Shown piece after piece: positions 26,297 through 35,418 of a DNA stretch of 64,000 nucleotides. Under the pieces are notes generated by a model. That model was not told where the DNA came from. It did not search any database and saw nothing but the letters and a program-made list of their open reading frames with translations. The DNA is from JAMXLO01 sp963776505 (GTDB lineage: Bacteria > Pseudomonadota > Alphaproteobacteria > Acetobacterales > Acetobacteraceae). Location of the stretch: contig CAVZNH010000084.1 of assembly GCA_963776505.1 (NCBI GenBank), positions 62,001 to 126,000 on the forward strand. The letters run 5' to 3'. The position numbers and the translations under genes are program-made. Each line of letters starts with the position of its first letter. Position 1 is the stretch's first letter.

Positions 26297-27040
26297 ATGA
26301 GCTTGGATAATACCGGTGGCGACCGAATCCTCGGCCTGATCAAGCGGCGCGGCCCGCTGCGTTCGGCGGACATCGCGACGGTGCTCGGAACAACGGCCGA
26401 GGCGGCACGGCAGCAACTGGTGAAGCTGGCGGACGATGGGCTGGTGCGGGCCGTGACCGAAAAGCAGGGCGTCGGCCGGCCTGCGCGTTATTGGCACCTG
26501 ACTCCCGCCGCGCACAATCGCTTTCCCGATACTCATGCCGAGCTCACCGTGCGCCTCATCGATGCGGTTCGCTCGACACTCGGCGAGGCAGCATTGGAGC
26601 ACCTCGTTCGCGTGCGTGGGGAGGAGACCAGACTGTCCTACGCCCGCGCGCTTTCGGGTGCCACGTCTCTGCGCGACCGCGTCGCGCGCCTGGTGGAGAT
26701 CCGTTCGCGCGAAGGATACATGGCCGAATGGCGCGCCGATGCCGAGGGTTTTCTGCTGCTGGAAAACCATTGCCCGATCTGCGCCGCCGCCGCGGCCTGC
26801 CAGGGTTTCTGCCGCGCCGAACTCGATGTGTTCCGCGACGTGCTGGGCTCTGGAGTAGCGGTGGATCGCATCGAGCATGTCCTCGCGGGAGCGCGTCGCT
26901 GCGCGTACCGCATCACTCAGCTTCAGGCCAGGAAGGAGACGGACGATGAGCTGGACCGACGTGATGTCGCTGGCCAAACTGGCGGAAGGCGGGAAAGCCG
27001 TCGTCCGACACGGCGGACGGCAGATCCTGCTGGTGCATAG
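26297..27040 (+). CDS. Winged-helix transcriptional regulator with cysteine cluster (SufR-like)
   Basis: The N-terminal ~75 residues form an ArsR/DeoR-type winged helix (ILGLIKRRGPLRSADIATVLGTTAEAARQQLVKLADDGLV, then GRPARYWHLT). A helical region follows, then a cluster with four cysteines (HCPICAAAAACQGFCRAEL), as in SufR-type regulators that bind an Fe-S cluster. The last ~30 residues are Arg-rich and overlap the next gene by 95 bases, more than usual, so the true end may be earlier if a base is wrong. It probably controls the Rieske gene downstream in response to Fe-S status or redox (inference from position). Confidence 0.78.
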   Translation: MSLDNTGGDRILGLIKRRGPLRSADIATVLGTTAEAARQQLVKLADDGLVRAVTEKQGVGRPARYWHLTPAAHNRFPDTHAELTVRLIDAVRSTLGEAALEHLVRVRGEETRLSYARALSGATSLRDRVARLVEIRSREGYMAEWRADAEGFLLLENHCPICAAAAACQGFCRAELDVFRDVLGSGVAVDRIEHVLAGARRCAYRITQLQARKETDDELDRRDVAGQTGGRRESRRPTRRTADPAGA

Positions 27041-28522
27041 CGGCACGGGGATATTCGCCTGCGTGAACCGCTGCCCACATGAGGGGTACCCGTTGAGCGA
27101 GGGCACGCTGACCGACGAATGCGTGCTGACCTGCAACTGGCACAACTGGAAATTCAACCTGGCAAGTGGTGCCACGCTGGTTGGCGGCGATCGGCTCACC
27201 CGATATCCGGTCAGGCTCGATGCCGGTCGTGTCTGGCTCGATCTGTCTCCGTCCGATCCAACCAGGCGGCGCGAGGAGATCCTCGCCGGCGTGGTGCGTG
27301 GTCTGGAAGACCTCGATCAGCAACGCCTGGTGCGGGAAACGGCGCGGCTGTCCCGCCTGCATGCGGACCCCGCCGATGCGGTGCGCGCGGCGATCACCTG
27401 GGCGGCGGAGCGGCTAGAGTTCGGGACGACCCACGCGATTGCCGGCGCAGCCGACTGGCTTCGTCTGTTCGACCGACCGTCCAGCAGTCCGGAAGAGAAG
27501 TTGGCGGCGTTGGGTGAGATCCTCGGTCATATTGCCGATGATGCGCGCGGCAGCGGTCATTATCCGTATCCTGCGGCGGCAGGCAGGTGGAACGAGGCGG
27601 AATTTCTGGATGCGGTGGAGCGGGAGGACGAAGCAGCGGCCATCGGCCTGCTGCGAAGCGCGCTGTCCACCGGGCTTACGCCGGACGACCTGATGCCGAT
27701 CCTTGCCGACGCCGCGCTGGCCCATTACGCTGGCTTCGGCCACTCGTTGATCTATGTCGTCAAGACGATCGAACTGACGCAGCGGCTGGGTTCGGAGGTG
27801 GCCGAAGCGCTGCTGTGCCTCCTGCTGCGGAATTTGATTTATGCCCGGCGCGAGGATCTGTTGCCGGAGTTCCGCGACTATGCGAAGTGGCTTGCCGGCT
27901 GGGGACAGGCCCCCCTGCCCTGCCCGCCGCTGGATGCCGCGGCCTTACGTGGGATGGCACCGAAATCCACGATGGCCGCCGTCGCGGCATGGGGAGGGCG
28001 CTATCCGCCCGACGAGATTTTCCATGTGCTTGTTGAGGCTGCCGCGTGGAACCTGCTGCACGTGAACGAGCACGTGTTCGCGCGGACGGATGGCAAACTC
28101 GCGGACAACGTCGGCTGGCTCGACTTCACCCACGCGCTCACATTTGCCGAGGCGGCAGAGACTGTCGTGCGACGGCGCCCAAACCTGTGGCCGGCGGCGC
28201 TGCTGCAGATCGCCTGCTTCATCGGCCGCAATGCCGGATATGTCGCTCCGGAATTCGACACCAGCGGTTACTCCGTGGTGGATCCTGAGCACTTCGTGGA
28301 GGACAGTATCCGCGGATTGTTCGATCATGGCCGCGACCGCTTCATCGTATCGGTGCATCTGACGAAGACTCTGCTGGCAGGCATCAATCTGATGCACATG
28401 CGATCTGTACCCTGACGCCGACGCTGACGGCGGCCCTCAATCGCTTCCTGCGCGCGCACATCAAAGGACGCCACGTGCTTCGAACCGCACGGCAGATGCG
28501 CGAGTTGGTGGAGCAGGAATAG
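26946..28522 (+). CDS. Rieske [2Fe-2S] protein with large helical C-terminal domain, frame break near end
   Basis: ATG 26946. Residues 1-100 are a Rieske ferredoxin-like domain: RCPHEGYPLSEG and CNWHNWKFNLASG give the Cys/His pairs of the cluster. About 400 mostly helical residues follow, with repeated His-containing segments (HYAGFGHSLIYVVKTIELTQRL, LLHVNEHVFAR, DFTHALTFAEA, HLTKTLLAG). I do not recognise this domain. The annotated frame stops at 28415, but after one missing base near 28408 it continues LTAALNRFLRAHIKGRHVL...RELVEQE to a stop at 28522. This tail reads like true coding sequence. The histidines could bind metal, making this a possible Rieske-metal oxidoreductase (inference). 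Confidence 0.75.
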
Positions 28523-28561
28523 TTGCCCGGCAGTCGCGACCCGATGGCGAGGCAGCCTGGT

Positions 28562-29101
28562 TTAGTTGTTGCTGCCAAACATCTCCGCGATCTCGCGGAG
28601 CAGAATAGGGTCTTGTGCCAGATTGACGTTGCCTTGCCGGGGAAACTTTCGCGGGGGAATGACATCTCTTCCCGACATGTGGATCATCAGGAGATTCCAC
28701 TCGTCCTCGTCATCCTCCAAGAAAATCGCACGAGGCCGGCGAAAACCCCAACTCATGCGCTCCACCGCCGCTCTGGCGACCTCTGGGAACTGGCTGGGAG
28801 AAAACCGTTCCGAAACGCCCTTCATTAGCCGTTCGCCATCCCACGCCCATACCCTGTAAGTCTTGCTCTCTGGGCTGCCCGCCGTTCTCGAATCGTCTTC
28901 GCCGGCGAGACGCTTCAGAGCACTGTATGCAGCATTTATTGTCGCGATGCGCTTTGGGTCAGGTGCGCATCCGGCTTCGTGGTATCTCCTCTGCAGCCTC
29001 ACCCATGCCTGCTTGAGCGCCGATGCATTCCCTGCAATCGGGAATTCGCCTTCAAGTTCGAACACCATAATGTAGGTCCGGTATTCCAAATCATCAGCCA
29101 C
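28562..29101 (-). CDS. Hypothetical protein with degenerate J-domain-like N-terminus
   Basis: A 179-residue product from GTG 29101, or the ATG eleven codons later. Residues 25-65 (ALKQAWVRLQRRYHEAGC, then APDPKRIATINAAYSALK) resemble helices II and III of a J-domain, but the HPD tripeptide is broken up. The rest (YRVWAWDGERLMKGVSERF, FRRPRAIFLEDDEDEWNLLMIHMSGRD) is not recognised. Base composition looks less GC-rich than its neighbours, suggesting recent acquisition. It is flanked by a 230-base non-coding stretch towards the MFS gene, in which I see nothing. Confidence 0.5.
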   Translation of the reverse strand: MADDLEYRTYIMVFELEGEFPIAGNASALKQAWVRLQRRYHEAGCAPDPKRIATINAAYSALKRLAGEDDSRTAGSPESKTYRVWAWDGERLMKGVSERFSPSQFPEVARAAVERMSWGFRRPRAIFLEDDEDEWNLLMIHMSGRDVIPPRKFPRQGNVNLAQDPILLREIAEMFGSNN

Positions 29102-29330
29102 GGCAGAATGTCCCTCGGCGAGAATTCCAGCGACTGCGGCTGTCTTGGCGGCATATGCATGCCAGGCAGATGATCATATCGCGATCAGTGGGTGTCCGTA
29201 ATAAATGATCAACGTGCCATGACAGTCGCGTTAGCCCGAGACGGCTGGACGTCGCATCCCCCCGCTGGAGGAACGCCGCTGGCGCCCACATAGGCGGCGC
29301 AATTGCTGGCGCTCAGGCTATGATGCGCCG

Positions 29331-30930
29331 ATGCGCCTGCCCGCCGCCCTGGTTCCGCTCCGCAATTCGATCTTCCGCGAGCTGTGGCTCGCCAACATGA
29401 TCGCCTGGCTCGGCACCTGGTTGCAGAACACCGGCGCTGGCTGGCTGATGACCAGCCTCGCGCCGCAGCCGTTCATCGTCGCCATGGTCCAGGCGGCGAC
29501 CATCATGCCCGTGTTCCTGCTGGCCCTGCCCGGCGGAGCGCTGGCCGACATCGTCGACCGGCGTGTGTTCCTGATCGGTGCCCAGCTCTGGACGATCCTC
29601 GCCGCCATCGCGCTCGCAACGCTGACTGTAGCCCATGCCATGACCGCGTTCTGGCTGCTGGCATTGACTTTCATGATAGGCATCGGCGCGGCCATGGCTG
29701 CTCCGGCATGGAGCGCCATCGTGCCGGAACTCGTGCCGCGCGAGGACCTGGTGCAGGCAATCGCGCTGAACGGCATCGGCTTCAACCTCACCCGCGCGAT
29801 CGGGCCGGCGCTGGCAGGCGCGCTGATCTTGCTCGGTGGCTCCAGCCTGGCGTTCTCACTCTACGCAATGTCGATTGTCGCGGTGCTGGTCGCGCTGTTC
29901 ACCTGGCACCGCGGCCGCCGCTTCACCGGTCTGCCACGCGAGCACCTGCTGTCGGCGATACGCGCCGGCGTCCGCTTCGTGCGGAACACGCCCGCGATCC
30001 AGTACGCCATGGTGCGCACCATCGCCTATTCGGTTCCTGCCGCGGCGCCCTGGGCGCTGCTGCCGCTGCTGGTCCGTGAGCACCTCGGCCTGGGGCCCGG
30101 GATGTACGGCGTGATCCTCGGCATGATGGGGATCGGCGGCGTCACATCGGGGATGCTGCTGCCGTTGGTTCGCGGGCACATCGGCCGCGGTGCCACGGTG
30201 ATCGGATGCACGCTGTTCTCCTGCGCCGGCATTGCCTTGCTCGGCGCGACACGTCACTGGCTGCCCGCCGCATTCGGCATGCTGCTGTTCGGCGTGGGAT
30301 GGACCTCCGCCTACGCCACCATCCAGGCGGCGGCCCAGCTGGTGTGCCCACCCTGGGTGCGGGCGCGGGCGCTGTCGATCTATCAGTTGGCGCAGAACGG
30401 GGCGCTCACCGGGGGGTCGTTCGCATGGGGCTGGCTCGCCGAGCAGATCGGCATGGCCGACACGCTGCTGACCGCCGCGGCGATCGGGGTGGGCCTGGCG
30501 ATCGTGGTGCGCGGCTATTCTATCGATCTGGCCATCGCGCGGCCTACGGCCCCAGCTGCGGAACCACTGCCGATCCCCGAAGCGCCCGCCGCCGAGCTGG
30601 TGCCGTTGCTGCGCCGCGCGCGCGGCCGGATAATGGAGACCGTGCACTATCGCGTCGAACAGCCGCAGGCGCAGCGAATTCCTGGCCGCGATGGCCGAGG
30701 TGCGCAAGGTCCGCGGCCGCGCCGGTGCCATGTTCTGGCAGCTCTATGAGGATGTGGCGCATCCCGAGGGCTGGATGGAGGTTTGGTCGATGGAGAGCTG
30801 GACCGATCACCTGCGCGAGGTCACGCGGCTGTCCGAAGACGACCGCGCGGCGTTGGCGCGGGCCGGCGTGTTCCAGTGCGGCGGCGACGGTCCGCGCCCG
30901 GCTCGCTACATTGCGGTCGATCCACATTGA
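29331..30930 (+). CDS. MFS exporter of the MFS_3 (EntS-like) type, one frame break
   Basis: About 440 residues of major-facilitator sequence begin with NSIFRELWLANMIAWLGTWLQNTGAGWLM and include GALADIVDRRVFLIGAQ and AFSLYAMSIVAVLVALF. They are followed by the short cytoplasmic domain typical of MFS_3 proteins: METVHYRVE, then FLAAMAEVRKVRGRAGAMFWQLYEDVAHPEGWMEVWSMESW. The two parts are in different frames; an extra base near 30672 (caggcgcagcg) accounts for this. The family exports siderophores and drugs; the substrate here is unknown. It lies directly upstream of the DegT gene. Confidence 0.82.
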
Positions 30931-30940
30931 GGCGATGGCG

Positions 30941-32074
30941 ATGAGCCCACCGGCGATCCTCGTTCCGCAGGCCAATCCCGGCGCCGGCTACCGCGCCTTG
31001 CAGTCTGAGATCGATGCCGCAGTGGCACGCGTCCTGCAGTCCGGGTGGTACATCCTCGGCGAGAGAGGTGCGCGCATTTGAGGCGGAATTCGCTGCCTGG
31101 CTGGGCACGACCACCGCAGTCGGCTGCGGCAATGGCACCGACGCGCTGGCGCTGGCACTTGCGCGCGCTGGGCGTCGGTCCGGGTATGAGCGTGGTGACC
31201 GTGTCGCATACAGCGGTCGCCACCGTCGCTGCCATCGAGATGGTCGGCGCGACGCCCGTGCTGATCGACATCGAGCCCGACTACTACACGATGGACCCCG
31301 GCGAACTGGCCGAGGTGCTGGATCGTCCACCGGCAGGCGTGCCGCCCATCCGCGCGGTCATACCAGTTCATCTCTATGGCCAGCCGGCGGCGCTGGAGCC
31401 GATCATCGCGGCATGCCACCGTCATGGCGTCGCGATGGTCGAGGATTGCGCGCAGGCACACGGCGCCACGATCTCAGGCCGCAAGGTCGGCACATTCGGC
31501 GAAATCGCCACGTTCAGCTTCTATCCGACCAAGAACCTCGGCGCGCTGGGCGACGGCGGGATGCTGGCAACGCAGGACGCCAAGCTGGGCGCCGACATTG
31601 CGGCGCTGCGCCAGTACCGGCTGGCGGACGCACTACGTCAGCGACGCAGTCGGGGTGAACAGCCGGCTCGACGAACTCCAGGCGGCGATCCTGCGCGTGA
31701 AGCTGCATCATCTGGATGCGCAGAACGCACGGCGACAGGCGATCGCTGCCGCCTACGATGCTGCGTTGTCAGGGACATCGCTGGCCGCGCCCGCACGGCG
31801 CGACGGCGTCAGCCACGTATACCACCTTTACGTTCTGCGCACGCCGGAGCGTGCTGCAATGCAATCGCGATTGCGCGACGCTGGAATTGGAACCGGCATT
31901 CACTACCCGAGCCCGGTGCATTTGCAGCCGGCGTATAGTGGGCGCGTGGCGCTGGGGCCGTCGGGTTGCCGCACCACAGAAGTCCTGGCCAGGCAGGTGC
32001 TCAGCCTGCCGATGTATCCGGAACTGACGGACGCGCAGGTCGCGCAGGTGTGCGAAGCGCTGCGGCGCGCCTGA
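30941..32074 (+). CDS. DegT/DnrJ/EryC1-type sugar aminotransferase, three frame breaks
   Basis: The reconstructed protein (~377 residues) runs MSPPAILVPQANPG, VLQSGWYILGE / EVRAFEAEFAAWLGTTTAVGCGNGTDALALAL / VGPGMSVVTVSHTAVATVAAIEMVG...EDCAQAHGA...FSFYPTKNLGALGDGG / HYVSDAVGVNSRLDELQAA...LPMYPEL. Slashes mark frame changes near 31066, 31150 and 31630; each is consistent with one extra base. The PLP Lys is in YPTKN. These enzymes aminate nucleotide-linked keto-sugars, usually dTDP-, UDP- or CDP-linked. It converges with the glycosylation operon and probably serves the same glycan. Confidence 0.85.
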
Positions 32075-32425
32075 CTATTTCGGCACGACCTTCTGATCGC
32101 CGCCAGCCGTACCAGGTGGCGGGATCACGGGCATCGTGCCTTGCGACTGCGGTGTCGGCGCCCGGATACCGGGATCAACCGCCGGCGGCTGCAGCATCCC
32201 CTGCTGCCGCGACAGCTTGTCGCTGAGGGTCGCGTTGCCCGTTGTCCCGGCCGTGCGGTCGGCCGGCGCAATTTTCTCCGGCGGCGGCTGCGACGCGCTG
32301 GGCGGCGCGACCGGCGGATGCACCTCCTGCGGCGGTGCCGGCTGCGGGTTCTGCGCGGCAGCCAGGCAGGGCGAGGCCACGCAGGCCAGGAGGCCAAACA
32401 GCAATATTCTGGTCCATCTCGTCAT
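32075..32425 (-). CDS. Exported Pro-rich protein, 116 aa
   Basis: A clear signal peptide (ILLFGLLACVASPCLAAAQ) is followed by a Pro/Gln-rich chain (PQPAPPQEVHPPVAPPSASQ; PPAVDPGIRAPTPQSQGTMP) with no globular domain visible. It is the last gene of the minus-strand glycosylation operon. Whether it belongs functionally is unclear; a Pro-rich envelope linker is possible. Stop codons of this gene and the DegT gene abut (32074/32075). Confidence 0.6.
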   Translation of the reverse strand: MTRWTRILLFGLLACVASPCLAAAQNPQPAPPQEVHPPVAPPSASQPPPEKIAPADRTAGTTGNATLSDKLSRQQGMLQPPAVDPGIRAPTPQSQGTMPVIPPPGTAGGDQKVVPK

Positions 32426-32478
32426 TCGCCAGAACGTCGCAGCTCGCCCGGCGTTCCCCGATCACATGGATGCGATAC

Positions 32479-33255
32479 TCAGCCCTTCCACATCTTCCAC
32501 GGGGCATTGCCCGACGACCACAGCGTCTCCAGCGTTGTCCTGTCGCGCATCGTATCCATCGGCTGCCAGAACCCAGTGTGACGATAGGCACGCAGCTCGC
32601 CGTCATGGGCCAGGCTCTCGAGCGGATCGGTCTCCCATGGCATGTCGTCGCCTTCGATGCGATCGAGCACATCGGGATGCAGCACGAAAAAACCGCCATT
32701 GATCAGCGCGTTGTCACCGGGCGGCTTCTCGTTGAACCGGGTCACCCGGTCGTTCTGCAGCAGAAGCGCCCCGTAACGGCCCGGTGGCGTCACGGCAGTC
32801 ACCGTTGCCAGCTTGCCATGCCGCTCGTGGAACGCGATCAGCGCACCGATGTCGATGTCGGCCACGCCGTCGCCGTAGGTCATGCAGAAACTCTCATCGG
32901 GGTCGAGGTAGCGACCGACGCGCTTGAGCCGTCCTCCGGTCATGGTGGTGAGCCCGGTATCGACCAGCGTGACGCGCCAGGGTTCCGCATAGTTGGTGTG
33001 ATAGATGATCTCGCTGGTGCGCGCGTCCACAGTCAGGTCGGACTCGTGCATGACGTAGTTGGCGAAATATTCCTTGATCATATAGCCGCGGTAACCAAGA
33101 CAGATGACGAAATCCGTCACGCCGTATGTCGTGTAGATATTCATCACATGCCACAGGATCGGGCGGCCGCCGATCTCGATCATCGGCTTCGGCCGCAGGT
33201 GCAATTCCTCGGCTATGCGCGTGCCCATGCCGCCGGCGAGGATGACCGCTTTCAT
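32479..33255 (-). CDS. rfbF: Glucose-1-phosphate cytidylyltransferase
   Basis: A 258-residue nucleotidyltransferase. MKAVILAGGMGTRIAEE is the nucleotide-binding signature, followed by LRPKPMIEIGGRPILWHVM, YRGYMIKEYFANYV and TYGDGVADIDI (metal Asp). These are the hallmarks of RfbF/DdhA, which makes CDP-glucose from CTP and glucose-1-phosphate, the entry to CDP-linked deoxysugars. ATG 33255 lies 15 bases after the CmcI-like stop. No CDP-glucose 4,6-dehydratase is visible in the window, although the neighbouring epimerase may fill a later step. Confidence 0.92.
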   Translation of the reverse strand: MKAVILAGGMGTRIAEELHLRPKPMIEIGGRPILWHVMNIYTTYGVTDFVICLGYRGYMIKEYFANYVMHESDLTVDARTSEIIYHTNYAEPWRVTLVDTGLTTMTGGRLKRVGRYLDPDESFCMTYGDGVADIDIGALIAFHERHGKLATVTAVTPPGRYGALLLQNDRVTRFNEKPPGDNALINGGFFVLHPDVLDRIEGDDMPWETDPLESLAHDGELRAYRHTGFWQPMDTMRDRTTLETLWSSGNAPWKMWKG

Positions 33256-33269
33256 CGCACCATCCCCGA

Positions 33270-34034
33270 TCATCGCCGCCTGAGGAAACATTTCGGCCAG
33301 TAGGTGACCCGATTGCGCACGGCGCCCTCGTTGAATGGAAAGCGCGGTTCCTCCAGCACGAAGTCCGGGTTTCGCGCCAGGAATGCATCGACCGCCGCGA
33401 TCGGGTTGTTCCAGGTCCAGTCGGGCGCGGTTCGCGGCGCGCCAGCAAGCTCCGCCATGATGCCGTCGCAGGCGATCATATAGGACCCTGTCGACACCAG
33501 CGGTGCATATAGGTCCAGCTCTGCCTCAACATGCGAGCGACTGTGGTTGGAATCGAGCACCACCAGCACGCGTTCGTCCGGTGCGATGCTGTGTCGTACC
33601 GCTGCCAACGTGCCGAGCGCGATCGAGCTGCCCTGAATCAGTGTGATACGCGGGGCGAGCGGATGAGCCTCGATCTCAGCGCGGTTATGCTTGCGGATAT
33701 CGATATCGATGCCGATGGCGCGGCCATGGCCCATCGCCTCGAACAGGCTCGCATAGAAGATCAGCGAGCCGCCGTGCGCCACGCCGGTCTCGACGATCAC
33801 GTCCGGACGCAGGCGCCAGATGACCTCCTGAATGCGGATCATATCCTCCGGCAACTGGATTACCGGCCGGCCCATCCAGGTGAAGCCATAGACGTACTTC
33901 ACGTCCCAGCCGCAGCGTAGCCAGGCGGCGGACACCGCCTCGAAGGCCTCGGGCGTGTCGAGCGCATGCTCCTCCGCGGTGCCGTCCGCGTGGCAAACGG
34001 TTACGCGGCCACGTGCCTCGTCGATGGTGAGCAT
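33270..34034 (-). CDS. CmcI-type (cephalosporin hydroxylase family) methyltransferase-fold protein
   Basis: A 254-residue protein from ATG 34034. Landmarks of the CmcI family: RPDVIVETGVAHGGSLIFYASLFE (SAM-binding first strand and loop), IGIDIDIRKHNR, ITLIQGSSI and ERVLVVLDSNHSRSHVEAEL. The fold is a SAM-dependent methyltransferase despite the 'hydroxylase' name. Homologues beside rfbF and DegT genes are common in glycan clusters, where they probably methylate a nucleotide sugar or glycan. It overlaps the upstream epimerase gene by 34 bases, a sign of coupling. Confidence 0.85.
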   Translation of the reverse strand: MLTIDEARGRVTVCHADGTAEEHALDTPEAFEAVSAAWLRCGWDVKYVYGFTWMGRPVIQLPEDMIRIQEVIWRLRPDVIVETGVAHGGSLIFYASLFEAMGHGRAIGIDIDIRKHNRAEIEAHPLAPRITLIQGSSIALGTLAAVRHSIAPDERVLVVLDSNHSRSHVEAELDLYAPLVSTGSYMIACDGIMAELAGAPRTAPDWTWNNPIAAVDAFLARNPDFVLEEPRFPFNEGAVRNRVTYWPKCFLRRR

Positions 34035-34877
34035 TGGGATTCCTGTGCAAGTGTCAGCAAGGTCGGCAGATCGGCCGCCAGATTGCTGCCGGTGGGCCAG
34101 AATTCGGTGTCGAGCCGTGCGGTGTCGATCGGTGGGTATCGTACTGTTGGCGCGTCGGGCGCGAAGCCGATGCGCCAACCGGCGATGTTGCGGAGGCAAC
34201 CAGCGATGACGGCGTGGCTGGTGTTGCTGCCGGCGGCGAGGTTGTAAGTTCGGTACCCGCCGACGGCGGCGATTGCCGGCAGGAGCCGAACCACCGCTGC
34301 GACGCTGACATAGTCCTTTGCTGACGCGGCAGCTTCACGGAGCACCACGTTTCCGGTGGCACTCCCCTCGCGCAGAACCTGTCCCAGGAACGTCTCCGTC
34401 GGCATGCCGATGCCATACACGTTCGACAATCGCACCACGCGCGTTGTGGGACGTGGGTCCGCCAGACACAGCGCCTCGCCGGCCAGCTTTGTCACGATTG
34501 TACAGGTCGGACGGTTCGCTGGGCAGTGTCGGCAATGCTACCTCCTCGTGCGTGGCGGTCGCGCGCGCGTAGACGCGCGTGGAGGAGAGCAGAAGGAAAG
34601 AGTCGAATAGCAGTTCGCCCAGACAGCGAGCGACGAGACAGACATGGGCCTCTGCCGTGTCCAGCGGACGAACGCGGAAATCGCCAGTCAGACCGACGCA
34701 ATCGATGACGTGGCCTGCCGGGCGGCGCCCTGCCAACAGTGCCGGCAGCGAGGCTCGCGTGACCGGGTGCACCATTTGTCCCTGGCTTTCCAACCAGGCG
34801 ACCAGTGCTGCACCGATGAAGCCGCCGGCACCGAGAATCGTGAAGGTTGAACGACTAGCAGACACCGCGCTGCGCAC
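34001..34877 (-). CDS. NAD-dependent epimerase/dehydratase, one frame break
   Basis: The ~290-residue Rossmann-fold protein begins FTILGAGGFIGAALVAWL (NAD motif), with LLLSSTRVYA carrying the catalytic Ser and YNVTKLAGEALCL carrying YxxxK. The frame changes exactly between YN and VTK, near 34488, where one extra C is present. The second part runs VVRLSNVYGIGMPTETFLGQVL...YRTYNLAAGSNTSH. Such enzymes epimerise, reduce or dehydrate nucleotide sugars. The position between acyltransferase and CmcI genes fits tailoring of a CDP- or dTDP-sugar. The start is GTG 34877 or the GTG three codons later. Confidence 0.82.
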
Positions 34878-34919
34878 CGAGCATATTGCCTGCGGTGGGT
34901 TTACACGTGCGAGGTAAAT

Positions 34920-35418
34920 TTACCGTTGCAGTCCCCGCCAACCGCGCACTACCGCGGGCGTGCCATGTGCCAGACTGAAAGGTGGCAAGATACCGCGCAG
35001 CAGCGATGCGGCGCCAACAACGCAGCCGTTGCCGATCATTGTGCCGTCCAGGAGCACACAGTTGGCCCCGATCCACACGTCGTCGCCGATCACGATCCCG
35101 CCACGATCTGGTGGAAATCCCTGTTCGCGGATCGGCCGATCCGGGTCGGCGTACTCGTGATTGGTGGGGGCCAGCGTGCAGTTCGCGGCGATCAGCACAT
35201 TTCGTCCGATGCGAATGCCATTGCCGGTATAGAGCACGCAACCGGAATTAATGACCGTGCCGCGGCCAATCACACACGTCGCCCGACCCGCCAGCCGGCT
35301 TGATCTTTACGAAGGCATCGATGACCACATCATCCTCGATCACGATCCGGCTGCCACGTTGCAAATCCTCGATATCCGCGAGCGGCGAAATCCGCGCGGA
35401 CGATGCGATGGTCAGCAT
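34920..35418 (-). CDS. Left-handed beta-helix acyltransferase (WbbJ/maltose O-acetyltransferase-like), one frame break
   Basis: The ~165-residue hexapeptide-repeat protein probably starts at ATG 35418 (MLTIASSARISPLADIEDLQ). Coils such as GIRIGRNVLIAANCTLAP and GIVIGDDVWIGANCVLLDG, the NHEY loop with the putative catalytic His, and the C-terminal SLAHGTPAVVRGW match O-acetyltransferases of surface glycans. One extra base near 35290 separates KIKPAG from VIGRGTVINSG. As sequenced, its first codons are in frame with the end of the giant glycosyltransferase, so either the two are fused or a further base is wrong and the pair overlap as ATGCTGA. Confidence 0.8.
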
